Program-made: the position numbers and the translations under genes
The notes under the pieces: generated by a model
The model's input: only the letters and a program-made list of their open reading frames with translations
Database searches by the model: none
Told to the model about the DNA's origin: nothing
In this document: positions 8,883-17,220 of the stretch, piece after piece
Numbering within the stretch: position 1 is the stretch's first letter
Layout of the letters: every line of letters starts with the position of its first letter
NCBI GenBank assembly: GCA_024281995.1
Contig: JAMWZW010000007.1
Location: 82,249 to 146,248, forward strand
Direction: 5' to 3'
DNA length: 64,000 nt
From: Nitrosomonas sp.
GTDB taxonomy: Bacteria > Pseudomonadota > Gammaproteobacteria > Burkholderiales > Nitrosomonadaceae

Positions 8883-9092
8883 TTATGGTACTGGTTCGTA
8901 TCCACCCTTGTTCCAAGGGTTGCATCGTATTATGCGCCAGATACTTAATCGTGTTCCATGTAGAAATCCATATTTTTCATAGGCTTCAAGGGCGTATTGT
9001 GAACACGTAGGGCTAAAACGACATGAAGGTCCTAGCAAAGGGCTTACGCAGTACTGATAGAATTTAATGAAGATAATTAATAATCGTGACAT
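8883..9092 (-). CDS. yidD: YidD, membrane protein insertion efficiency factor
   Basis: A 69-residue amphipathic protein of the UPF0161/YidD family that assists YidC-dependent insertion. Diagnostic text is FYQYCVSPLLGPSCRFSPTCSQYA with the conserved cysteines, then RCNPWNKGGYEPVP at the C-terminus. Its start overlaps the end of rnpA by 16 bp, so the two are probably translationally coupled. A gap of 177 bp with no visible signal separates it from yidC. Confidence 0.95.
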   Translation of the reverse strand: MSRLLIIFIKFYQYCVSPLLGPSCRFSPTCSQYALEAYEKYGFLHGTRLSIWRIIRCNPWNKGGYEPVP

Positions 9093-9457
9093 TGTTGTAA
9101 TTTAAACATTAATAATTTAGTTTCAGTAATTAATTGTTCCGCATCATATTTAGCAACAGAACGGCGCACCCTTATTACCCAATCCATTTTATTTAAATGC
9201 TCATACTCGTTATGCCGGTTTTTGCGAAATGTTTCACGCAGTATTCTTTTAATCCAATTACGCCTGATTGCATGTTTTTCAATCTTCTTCGAGATAATTA
9301 ACCCTATTCGTGCGTGTGCGAGCCCATTTGGTTTAGCATAAATTTGGATCAGCTCTCCACTCATGTGATATTTTAAACTGATTACTGCTGCAAACTCGTT
9401 TGCTTTGTGTAGCCTACAATTTTTGGGAAGGCCGTAAATTTCAGTAAATTTAATAAT
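9077..9457 (-). CDS. rnpA: RnpA, protein subunit of ribonuclease P (probable ATT start)
   Basis: RnpA binds the catalytic RNase P RNA and improves processing of pre-tRNA 5' ends. The core carries GLIISKKIEKHAIRRNWIKR, the family RNA-binding signature. The first ATG (9364) would give only 95 residues and omit a conserved N-terminal helix. The same frame is open upstream to a TAA at 9467-9469 and reads LPKNCRLHKANEFAAVIS, which matches the family N-terminus, so the true protein starts earlier. No ATG, GTG or TTG exists in that stretch; two ATT codons at 9457 and 9454 would give 126 or 125 residues, the normal length. I infer initiation at ATT, as known for infC. A sequencing error or coupling to rpmH are alternatives. 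Confidence 0.85.
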   Translation of the reverse strand: MIKFTEIYGLPKNCRLHKANEFAAVISLKYHMSGELIQIYAKPNGLAHARIGLIISKKIEKHAIRRNWIKRILRETFRKNRHNEYEHLNKMDWVIRVRRSVAKYDAEQLITETKLLMFKLQQCHDY

Positions 9458-9476
9458 AAAAAAACTTTAATTAAAA

Positions 9477-9611
9477 TTAAACACTCAAGCGAACACGACC
9501 TTTGGCGCGACGTGCCCGAATTACTGCTGCTCCTCCACGGGTCCTCATGCGCACAAGAAATCCATGTGTACGTTTTCTTCTAATAACTGAAGGTTGGTAA
9601 GTTCGTTTCAT
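9477..9611 (-). CDS. rpmH: Ribosomal protein bL34
   Basis: A 44-residue, very basic protein of the large ribosomal subunit. It begins [18 protein letters not shown] and ends [10 protein letters not shown], a full-length bL34. It is the promoter-proximal gene of the rpmH-rnpA-yidD-yidC-mnmE cluster. The rpmH stop (9477-9479) lies about 20 bp before the inferred rnpA start, which would suit coupled translation. Confidence 0.97.
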   Translation of the reverse strand: MKRTYQPSVIRRKRTHGFLVRMRTRGGAAVIRARRAKGRVRLSV

Positions 9612-9652
9612 ACTTTTTCTCTAGCTAGTTTATTAAATCAATAGAACCGCGT

Positions 9653-9681
9653 ATTACAACGTGTTAAAGCGGTGATGTCAA
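9653..9681 (-). promoter_or_regulatory. Sigma-70-type promoter of rpmH
   Basis: On the minus strand a consensus -35 box TTGACA (9681-9676) is followed after exactly 17 bases by TGTAAT (9658-9653), five of six matches to the -10 consensus. Transcription would start near 9646, leaving a leader of about 35 bases before the rpmH ATG. A strong promoter is expected for a ribosomal protein gene. Confidence 0.75.
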
Positions 9682-10189
9682 TACAAATTTTAAATTTAAT
9701 TAAAGGAAAATTGGATGAGTGTGTTCTTAAATATGAGGCTGTATGATTTCAAAAATAAGGCGCAAATTCTGTGCTGTTATTAGTGCATTTGTACTAACAA
9801 GTGAGTGGCATCTATCCTAATTATCTCGTGACATACTTCTCTATCAGGTATTCATATGGAGATATAGAATGCAGGAAATTTGATTGATAGGGCTCTTGTA
9901 TAACTAGCTTTTTGGTTAATTTGTAATTTTTAAGCTATTGATTTTATGAATCACACATCAGTTGAATAACTTCAAAAATATAGTTATGAAGAAGTCTTGT
10001 AATTTAAATAAATTTATCTGAATTATTGTTTAATAATAATTAGTTATTTTGGTGATCGAGATGTTTAGTATGTAACATCCTATTCATAAAGGATAATAAT
10101 CTTAAATATGCCAAGATTACTGTTATTAAGTATGAAGAGATTTAGGGTATGTGTAATATGAATTTCAATAGCATATAAGGATGTGGAAT
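9682..10189. other. AT-rich gene-free region beside rpmH
   Basis: About 500 bp with no gene I can support. In many bacteria dnaA and the origin lie here, next to rpmH. I see no TTATCCACA-type DnaA boxes and no dnaA, so I do not call an origin. The region separates the divergent rpmH and DUF5658 genes and presumably holds the promoter of the latter. Confidence 0.5.
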
Positions 10190-10669
10190 ATGGCAATTGC
10201 AACTAGAGTTTCTAACAATCGCTATGAGGATCGCCGGCAAAGTATGCCATTTTTTTGCGTTTTTCATGTGGGAATTAAAAGTGGAAAGAGAATGGGTGAG
10301 CGAAGAATGGGTGATCGCGGGAAAACCGCATATGTTGATTATTATTCGTTTTATCTAGTGCTCTGCGCAATTTCAATTTTGTTATTAAGTGCATTCGATG
10401 CGTTTCTTACACTTAATATTCTGGCAAACGGTGGCGAAGAACTGAACTGGCTAATGGCACTACTAATTGAAGATAGTATACAAAAATTTGTCGTTTTTAA
10501 GCTAGCGCTAACAGCATTGGCGATTACCTTACTTGTCATCCACCATCATGTTCGATTGGTGAAAACAATACGCGTTAGGCATATTAAATATGCTATTCTC
10601 TTTGGTTATAGCGGACTTATCACTTATGAGTTTCACCTGCTTGAGTTAGCAGCAGCCACTATTCACTAA
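10190..10669 (+). CDS. DUF5658-type small membrane protein
   Basis: A 159-residue protein of unknown function. A charged, Arg-rich cytoplasmic N-terminus of about 45 residues precedes three or four hydrophobic helices. DAFLTLNILANGGEELN followed by a helix with a conserved Lys (FVVFKLALTALAI) resembles the DUF5658 family. The ATG at 10190 is preferred over the one at 10181 because AAGG lies nine bases before 10190 but abuts 10181. It stands alone between divergent or convergent neighbours, so context gives no clue to its role. Confidence 0.6.
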   Translation: MAIATRVSNNRYEDRRQSMPFFCVFHVGIKSGKRMGERRMGDRGKTAYVDYYSFYLVLCAISILLLSAFDAFLTLNILANGGEELNWLMALLIEDSIQKFVVFKLALTALAITLLVIHHHVRLVKTIRVRHIKYAILFGYSGLITYEFHLLELAAATIH

Positions 10670-10745
10670 TACTCTTATTACTATACTACAGCTAATAATC
10701 AATAAGACAATTTGTTGGATAAGCATCCGAGCAATCATATTACTT

Positions 10746-12101
10746 CTACTTGTGTTGCTGCAGGGGTATAAAGTAACTAGCAACGTTTCTTAGGTCGTCT
10801 AGTACCAGCGTACCAGCCGCCAATTGCAAGCGCAGATAAGCGAGCAGATAGTCGTACCTAGCTTGCGCTAGGTCACGGCGAGCTGTATGTAATTGTTGTT
10901 GTGCATCCAGGAGATTAAGATTGATTCTTATGCCACCCCGGATACTTTTTTCTGTTGCTGCTATCAGCAATTCAGCTGATTTGACAGCCAGTTCGAGTGA
11001 CTCAATTTTTTTTACACCACTTAAGAGTAAATTGTATTGCTTACGCAATTCGACAATCACTTTATCGGTAATGGCATCCAGGTCGGCTTCTGCACGGGCA
11101 TGATTAGCTTTTGCCTGTGCTGTGATCGCATTGACACGCCCCCCCGTATATAACGGAAAATTGACTTCGATGCCAATGGTGCCCAGGCTGACATCACGAT
11201 CTTGAGTAATAAATGACCCAGCTTTATTGCGCGTCAAACTACCAACGAGATCGACGCGCGGAGCATGTCCGGCATGGCTTTTTCTGATTTCTTCCTTTCC
11301 GGATGCTACTGTATGGCGTTGCGTGACCAATTCGGCGTTGCGATCCAGTGCTAAAGCTTGCCAGTTGTCATAATCCTGCAAATGAATGGAGCGAGAGCTG
11401 AATGTATCAGCCAGGCGGTCCAGCTGGTTTATTTTTTGTCCGATAATTGCTTCAAGTTTGAGTTGAGCAACTTGCAAAGCATCTTTTGCTTCGATCACGC
11501 GTGCTTGTGCGATAGCATGTTTCGATTGTGTTTCAAGAACATCTGTAGTGGTTCCCTCGCCTTTTTGTAGCATACGCTCATTGATCCGTTTTAGCTCTTC
11601 AAGTGAGTTGAGCTGCGTTTCTGATAACCTGACATGATCTTGCGCGAGCAATGCTTCGACATAAGCTTCCACCAAGCGTACAACGAGTTGCTGGCCGCGC
11701 CCGGTAAACTTGGCGCGACTGGAATCTGCTTCTGCTTTTCCTTTGCGGTAGCCTGCAATTGCTTCCATATTGATCAAAGGCTGGCGTAGCGTTAAGGTGC
11801 TTACCTGGCTGTCAAAATTAAGGGGGCCAGTATTGGATATTCCGAGTTGATTAACTTGAGTGATTGTTCCCGAGCTAGTGCTTTGCGAATGGGTAATCGA
11901 CAAATTCGGGAGCAAGCTTGCGAGCCCGATTTTTTCTGCTTGTTGTCCAGCTTCATTTTCATGAAAAGCAGAGCGATAGCTAGGATCATGCTGCAATGCA
12001 GCTTCGTATGCATCAAGCAAACTCATTGCGCATATATGGTTAATTGGGCCAGACAGAATAATACAGCTTAAAACAGTAAGCGCTTTATGCATCAATGACA
12101 T
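10746..12101 (-). CDS. TolC-type outer-membrane channel of a type I secretion system
   Basis: An outer-membrane efflux protein of 451 residues with an N-terminal signal peptide (about residues 1-25, ending near HICAMS). It shows the two repeated alpha-helical OEP domains: SLLDAYEAALQHDPSYRSA at the start of the first, and YTGGRVNAITAQAKANHARA in the second. The family forms a trimeric barrel and tunnel that docks to the adaptor and ABC transporter. Its start lies 5 bp after the stop of the HlyD-type gene, so the ABC-adaptor-channel trio is an operon. This channel is therefore probably dedicated to the neighbouring exporter. Confidence 0.93.
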   Translation of the reverse strand: MSLMHKALTVLSCIILSGPINHICAMSLLDAYEAALQHDPSYRSAFHENEAGQQAEKIGLASLLPNLSITHSQSTSSGTITQVNQLGISNTGPLNFDSQVSTLTLRQPLINMEAIAGYRKGKAEADSSRAKFTGRGQQLVVRLVEAYVEALLAQDHVRLSETQLNSLEELKRINERMLQKGEGTTTDVLETQSKHAIAQARVIEAKDALQVAQLKLEAIIGQKINQLDRLADTFSSRSIHLQDYDNWQALALDRNAELVTQRHTVASGKEEIRKSHAGHAPRVDLVGSLTRNKAGSFITQDRDVSLGTIGIEVNFPLYTGGRVNAITAQAKANHARAEADLDAITDKVIVELRKQYNLLLSGVKKIESLELAVKSAELLIAATEKSIRGGIRINLNLLDAQQQLHTARRDLAQARYDYLLAYLRLQLAAGTLVLDDLRNVASYFIPLQQHK

Positions 12102-12106
12102 AACGG

Positions 12107-13459
12107 TTATTCTTCGCTCATGGACGAATGGACGCGATCCAGTATTGGTTTGAATAAATAACTCATTAATGATCGTTCGCCTGTCTTAATAAATACTTCT
12201 ACCGGCATGCCCGCCCTAATTTGCTGATCAAATAATTTTTTCATACCTTCCGGTGTCACTTTTGCTTTGATAGTGTAATAAGGAAATCCAGTGCGTTCAT
12301 CAGTTAGGCGATCTGCAGATACTTGGGTAACAATACCGGGAATATTAGGTGTTTTCTTTTGATTAAGCGCAGAAAAGATCAAATCAACTTGAAGATCGAT
12401 ATGTACACGATCTATCAAGTGTACAGGTACTTGTCCCGTGATAATTAGCATATCGTCACGTGGAACGATGTCCATCAACTTGAATCCCGGTCCTATGATA
12501 CCCCCGACAGTAAATACATTCATCCCCACTACGGTGCCGGCAACAGGTGCTTTAACTTCAATATTAGCCAGTTCGAAATCTTGTCCATACAAGCGACTGC
12601 TCAAGGCCTCGATTTCGCGTTGCACATCAGATAGCTTTTGCCGTACTTCTTTTTGATTCTCTTCAAGGCGGTGAATGCGGCGTTGTTCCGATTCCGCGAT
12701 TTGACGTTGAATGCGACCGATATTACCAGTATCGGCAGAAATTTCTCCTAAGAGTTGGGTGTACGTACGTTCGACATCAAGCACACGATTACGAGGGACA
12801 AAGCCGTCTTTTGACAGATCGCGTAGATTGACAAGTTGTTCTTCAAGAAATTTTAGCTGTTGATTTTTACTGACCTTAGATGCTTCAAGTCCACGTATCT
12901 GCATTTTTAAACCGGCAGTAATTTCGTCTAGGGCGGCAATTTCATGGCGTAGTGCAGATCTTCTGGAGGTGAATAATTGATTTTGTATAATAATATTATT
13001 GGCGATACGCGGATCACTTTGCTGTGATAATAAATCTTCAGGAAAGGCAATGGTATCCTTACCGTCGCGTTCTGCTAGTAAACGTGCCTCGATAGCACGT
13101 GCTGCAAAGAGCTGGCTTCGCGTTATCTCTGCCTGAGCTTTGATTTGGACATCATTCATACGTACCAGTATTTGCCCCAATTCGACTTGATCGCCTTCTT
13201 TAACCAAAATGCTATCTATAATACCGCCGGTTTGATGCTGAACCGCTTGTAAGTGGCTAGCTACTGCTACTGTACCTGTGATCGGAACGCCTTTGTCAAG
13301 AGGGGCAAAAGATGCCCACAGGATAAATCCCCCAAAACCAACTAACACAATCCACCAACCTAAACGGGTGTGTGCAGTCTCGTCTGTTTCTACTTGGCTG
13401 GAATTGTCGATTGCAATACTATCAATGACTATTTCTTTATCTTTTGCGACAAGCTTCAT
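12107..13459 (-). CDS. HlyD-type periplasmic adaptor of a type I secretion system
   Basis: A membrane fusion protein of 450 residues. A cytoplasmic N-terminus of about 33 residues precedes one transmembrane helix (about 34-52, WWIVLVGFGGFILWASF). The lipoyl half-motif follows (GGIIDSILVKEGDQVELGQIL), then a long coiled-coil hairpin (about residues 100-290), the second half-motif (ANIEVKAPVAGTVVGMNVF) and a beta-barrel region (IRAGMPVEVFIKTGERS). AGGAAG lies 8 bases before the ATG. The protein bridges the ABC transporter to the TolC-type channel encoded on either side of it. Confidence 0.95.
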   Translation of the reverse strand: MKLVAKDKEIVIDSIAIDNSSQVETDETAHTRLGWWIVLVGFGGFILWASFAPLDKGVPITGTVAVASHLQAVQHQTGGIIDSILVKEGDQVELGQILVRMNDVQIKAQAEITRSQLFAARAIEARLLAERDGKDTIAFPEDLLSQQSDPRIANNIIIQNQLFTSRRSALRHEIAALDEITAGLKMQIRGLEASKVSKNQQLKFLEEQLVNLRDLSKDGFVPRNRVLDVERTYTQLLGEISADTGNIGRIQRQIAESEQRRIHRLEENQKEVRQKLSDVQREIEALSSRLYGQDFELANIEVKAPVAGTVVGMNVFTVGGIIGPGFKLMDIVPRDDMLIITGQVPVHLIDRVHIDLQVDLIFSALNQKKTPNIPGIVTQVSADRLTDERTGFPYYTIKAKVTPEGMKKLFDQQIRAGMPVEVFIKTGERSLMSYLFKPILDRVHSSMSEE

Positions 13460-13500
13460 TATTCTTCCTGTTTACGAGTCAGTACTCTTAATTCGTAATA

Positions 13501-15294
13501 TCACAATTTAGTTTCTGAATCTGCTGTGTTGGTAGTTTGGGTTGCTTGATCTTGAGCGGCTTGCTTATTAGCCTCTTGTTGTGACTGCAAAGCTTTCTGT
13601 GCTTGCTGTTGCTGTTTAGTAAGCCTTTCGATAATTTGACTGGTCGGGCCAAACATTTTTGCCATGCCGTCCTGCAATAATAACAATTTAGTGGTTACAC
13701 TAATAATACTAGTGCGATGTGTAATGAGGACAATAGTTTTCCCGCGTTTTTTTAGATCAATCAATGCAGCCAATAATGCCTGTTCACCGACATCGTCCAG
13801 ATTTGAATTGGGTTCGTCGAGAACAATTAATGATGGATCATCATACATAGTACGCGCTAAGCCAAGACGCTGTTTTTGTCCACCTGACAAGCCTGCGCCG
13901 CCATCACCGAGCGGTGTGTCGTAGCCTTCCGGCATGTTCAAAATCATTTCATGCACGCCTGCACGTTTAGCGGCCAGAATCACTTTTTCCGCGTCGATTT
14001 CTCCAAACCGGGCGATATTTTCCGAAACAGTACCTGCAAATAATTCGATATCTTGCGGTAAATAGCCAATATGAGGTCCCAGCTCATCTTTGTTCCAAAG
14101 ATAAACATCAGCGCCATCTAGTCTTATTTTTCCAGCCGTCGCTGGCCATACACCGACTAGCAAGCGTGCAAGCGTGGATTTTCCTGAGCCACTGGGACCG
14201 ATAATACCGAGTACCTCACCAGCTGCTAGCGAAAAATTTAATCCTTTGATTACCGGAACTTTTCCACCAGGCGGTATGGCGGTGACATTTTCAACATTTA
14301 TTGTGCCTTTAGGTTTGGGTAATGCCATGCCTGCTTCGCGAGCAGGATTTTGCTCGAGTAGTTTGGTTAAGCGCTCATAGGCGCTTCGCGTGCTGCCTAT
14401 TTGTTTCCACACGCTGATCAGCAACTGAACAGGTGCGATGGCTCTACCCAATAAAATTGAACCGGCTATCATCATTCCCGGCGTAATGCTGTTTTCCAAC
14501 ACCAGTAAGGCGCCTAACCCCAGCATCAGAGATTGCAATGCGACTGTAAATGATTTAGATAGCGCAGTGACAATACCTGATTTTTCACTCGCTTCTGCTT
14601 GTAAATTCAAAAAGCGACTATGTAATTTATACCAGCGGGATTGTATGTTGGGCAACATACCCATTGCTTCAATAACTTCGGCATTACGTAGATTATTGGA
14701 TGCAATGTTGGTAGATGCAATAGCCATTGTATTGGCGTCAGCCAGGGGTTTATGCGACACTTTTTCATTAATATACGCCAGTGTAATTAAGATCGAGGTG
14801 CCGCATAAGGCAAATACTCCTAAAATGGGGTGAAACATGAAAATCACGATTAAAAAAATCGGAAACCACGGTGCATCGAAAAAAGCGAAAAGCGCATTGC
14901 CTGTCAAAAATTGCCGCAGATTAGTGAGATCTTTTAGAGCTTGCCCAGCATTACCATCACCTTGCTTTAAACTTTGCTCGAAAGCGGCAGTATAGACACG
15001 TTTATTCAGTTTCATATCAAGTTGAGCACCAACGCGGATGAGCACGAAGCTACGTACATATTCCAATGCACCCATAAAAATGTAAGCACCCAGCATGATC
15101 AATGTCAGCATTAACAATGTCATTTCATTGCGACTGGTAAGCACACTATCGTAGAGCTGCAACATATAGATGGCAGGCATCAACATCAGCATGTTAATGA
15201 CTGCGCTGAAAACACCAACATTGCGGAAAGTACGTTTAAAACTGGCTAATACTTGCGCAACTTCATTTTGTGGAGTTTTAAATTTGAATTTCAT
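13501..15294 (-). CDS. Type I secretion ABC transporter (permease-ATPase, PrtD/RsaD type)
   Basis: A fused permease-ATPase of 597 residues that energises one-step secretion of RTX-type substrates. Six transmembrane helices occupy about residues 20-310 (FSAVINMLMLMPAIYMLQLYDSV; TLIMLGAYIFMGALEYVRS). The nucleotide-binding domain follows at about 330-560: Walker A GPSGSGKST, ABC signature LSGGQKQRL, Walker B LIVLDEP and H-loop ITHR. It lacks the C39-like peptidase domain of HlyB types, so it belongs to the PrtD-like group. The Gln/Ala-rich C-terminal tail (QQQQAQKALQSQQEANKQ) is low-complexity. It sits first in the three-gene secretion operon. The likely substrate is the RTX protein encoded at 26311. 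Confidence 0.95.
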   Translation of the reverse strand: MKFKFKTPQNEVAQVLASFKRTFRNVGVFSAVINMLMLMPAIYMLQLYDSVLTSRNEMTLLMLTLIMLGAYIFMGALEYVRSFVLIRVGAQLDMKLNKRVYTAAFEQSLKQGDGNAGQALKDLTNLRQFLTGNALFAFFDAPWFPIFLIVIFMFHPILGVFALCGTSILITLAYINEKVSHKPLADANTMAIASTNIASNNLRNAEVIEAMGMLPNIQSRWYKLHSRFLNLQAEASEKSGIVTALSKSFTVALQSLMLGLGALLVLENSITPGMMIAGSILLGRAIAPVQLLISVWKQIGSTRSAYERLTKLLEQNPAREAGMALPKPKGTINVENVTAIPPGGKVPVIKGLNFSLAAGEVLGIIGPSGSGKSTLARLLVGVWPATAGKIRLDGADVYLWNKDELGPHIGYLPQDIELFAGTVSENIARFGEIDAEKVILAAKRAGVHEMILNMPEGYDTPLGDGGAGLSGGQKQRLGLARTMYDDPSLIVLDEPNSNLDDVGEQALLAALIDLKKRGKTIVLITHRTSIISVTTKLLLLQDGMAKMFGPTSQIIERLTKQQQQAQKALQSQQEANKQAAQDQATQTTNTADSETKL

Positions 15295-15381
15295 CTATGA
15301 AATGATAGAAAAATTGTAGATCGGAAAGAGAATAAATAGTCAGTAATTACAGTATGTTGAATTGGGGTTTATAATTTTCGT

Positions 15382-16269
15382 TTATTGATTTCGACTCGAT
15401 ACATCTTCAACTGTTAACTTAAACGGTCGCGGAGACAAACCTAAATCCTGTCTTGCCGCTGAATTATCAAATATCAAATTTTGATTCATTCTTTCTGCCA
15501 TTGCTGTAGTCCAATGACGATAACGTGGTAATCGCTTCAGGCATTTTATTGCGATGCGAAAAAGCCACATTGGTATAGTCAATAGACGAGGTGAGCGATC
15601 CAGCACTAAAAATATGCGTTTAACCATTTCACAATACGCTAGTGTCTCCCCACCTGTTAAGTTATAAGAGCGATTTGTCAAGTTTGCAGCATTTAATGCA
15701 TAACAACATGCTGAAGCAACATCTTCAGCATGAATGGGCTGCCGTAATCCCTGCGCTGATCCGAAAATCGGGAAGAACCCAAATCGACGAATAAATTGTG
15801 CAATTTCTGTAATATTTATATCACGTCCATACCCATATATCAGGGTGGGGCGCAAAATAATCCATTCTATTTTGTGACTAGCTGCCCATGTTTGCACAAG
15901 TTCCTCGCCTTTAATCAATTGAAGTGCAATCTTTCGCTCATGGGGTTCGAATGAATTATTCTTGGTGAATCGGCTAGTAGAAGATAATACAACAATTCGT
16001 CGAATGCCATAAGCCAATAAAAGATCAAAATGCTCGTGTAATATCCAAATTGGAGCAGCGCATATCCATAAAGGGATATTGTTTTTCACTGCATTTATTT
16101 TTGCTGTTGGAGTTGTAATCAGCTGCTGCCATGTGATTTGTGAATGAGTTTGTGTTATCGAGTGACGAGAGAAAGCGATAATATGCTTTTGATCTTTTAG
16201 TAATTTTTTTAGTATGCACTCACCTACTAAACTGGTTGCACCCAATACTCCTATCTGTTGCTCATCCAT
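15382..16269 (-). CDS. NAD-dependent epimerase/dehydratase-like protein
   Basis: An extended short-chain dehydrogenase-type protein of 295 residues. The nucleotide-binding GVLGATSLVGE is at residues 7-17 and the ILRPTLIYGYGRD motif of sugar-nucleotide epimerases is present. The position of the YxxxK active site reads ALQLIKGEE: the lysine is kept but the tyrosine is not, so classical epimerase chemistry is uncertain. It begins 12 bp after the upstream glycosyltransferase stop, so it belongs to the surface-polysaccharide operon. It could be a degenerate epimerase or an NAD-binding accessory protein. Confidence 0.75.
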   Translation of the reverse strand: MDEQQIGVLGATSLVGECILKKLLKDQKHIIAFSRHSITQTHSQITWQQLITTPTAKINAVKNNIPLWICAAPIWILHEHFDLLLAYGIRRIVVLSSTSRFTKNNSFEPHERKIALQLIKGEELVQTWAASHKIEWIILRPTLIYGYGRDINITEIAQFIRRFGFFPIFGSAQGLRQPIHAEDVASACCYALNAANLTNRSYNLTGGETLAYCEMVKRIFLVLDRSPRLLTIPMWLFRIAIKCLKRLPRYRHWTTAMAERMNQNLIFDNSAARQDLGLSPRPFKLTVEDVSSRNQ

Positions 16270-16281
16270 GCCTAAACTTTA

Positions 16282-17220
16282 TCATCTGGTAACTTTGCGG
16301 AGAATATAAACCATGACTGTGGCAGCGAAACGAAGCCATACACCTGAGGCAACCAATACCATTAATGCCCCTGGATATTGCTGGTGGAAAAATTTGCGAT
16401 AAAAACGCAGCATACCCTTGTGTTTGTGCCATGCGACAAAAAAAGGTCGCGAGTGACTGCAGGTTCCTTGAAAATGGGTGACCGAGGCATCCGGTACAAA
16501 AAGAATTTTCCAATTTTTCTGCTTAAAACGCATACACCAATCGAGATCTTCGCAGTGTAGAAAATAACCTTCATCCCACAAACCTACATCATCAATGGCT
16601 TTGCGACGTACCAGCATGAGGGCTCCCGATATGGCTTCGACTTCGGTAGGTATTTGGGGTAACGGTTGCTTGTCCAGATGGAAATCAAAAAACAGTCGTG
16701 GTGCGTATTTCTCTAAATGATATAAGCTAAAAGCACGTACAAAAGCTCGCCAGGGTGTTGGAATGGCGCGTCGCCCACCACCTTGTTCGGAACCATCAGG
16801 ATTGACCAGATAACCACCGACCATGCCGATGTATGGGTCTGATTCAATCGTTTCCATCATGCGCTGTATTGAACCCTCACCCAAGATGCAATCGGGATTC
16901 AGGAAAAGGGTATATGCGTGTGTTGATGCCGCAATGCCTATATTGCAGCCAGCCGCGAAGCCGGAATTTTTTTTATTGGTAATTATTTGTAAGCGAGTCT
17001 CTTCAGGAAAACAATGCCTTAGCTCTTCTATACTGAAGTCTGTCGATGCATTGTCAATTACTATGACGCTTTGTGCTTGTTGCAGGGCTGCACGAACACA
17101 TTGAATCAACAATAAACCTGCATTGTGATTTACGACCAATACAGACACAGGTTGTAGATACGCCATTTCAGAGTTCATTAAAATAAGTTTATAGTTTTCC
17201 CATCTGCTTATGCAATCCAT
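16282..17220 (-). CDS. Glycosyltransferase family 2 (rhamnosyltransferase-like)
   Basis: A GT-A fold glycosyltransferase of up to 312 residues. PVSVLVVNHNAG opens the nucleotide-binding fold, VIDNASTD follows, FLNPDC takes the place of the DXD motif, and a C-terminal region (EGYFLHCEDLDWCMR; FQGTCSHSR) matches rhamnosyltransferase-type GT2 enzymes. A hydrophobic segment near the C-terminus (ALMVLVASGVWLRFAATVMV) may anchor it at the inner membrane. Two starts are possible: 17220, overlapping the upstream gene by 32 bp, or an ATG at 17178. Donor and acceptor sugars cannot be read from the sequence. Confidence 0.88.
   Translation of the reverse strand: MDCISRWENYKLILMNSEMAYLQPVSVLVVNHNAGLLLIQCVRAALQQAQSVIVIDNASTDFSIEELRHCFPEETRLQIITNKKNSGFAAGCNIGIAASTHAYTLFLNPDCILGEGSIQRMMETIESDPYIGMVGGYLVNPDGSEQGGGRRAIPTPWRAFVRAFSLYHLEKYAPRLFFDFHLDKQPLPQIPTEVEAISGALMLVRRKAIDDVGLWDEGYFLHCEDLDWCMRFKQKNWKILFVPDASVTHFQGTCSHSRPFFVAWHKHKGMLRFYRKFFHQQYPGALMVLVASGVWLRFAATVMVYILRKVTR

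Noticed and set aside
9077-9364. RnpA starting at the ATG at 9364
   Set aside because: This would remove a conserved N-terminal segment that is clearly encoded in frame upstream.
9614-10180. Chromosomal origin next to rpmH
   Set aside because: AT-rich but no TTATCCACA-like DnaA boxes and no dnaA gene in view.
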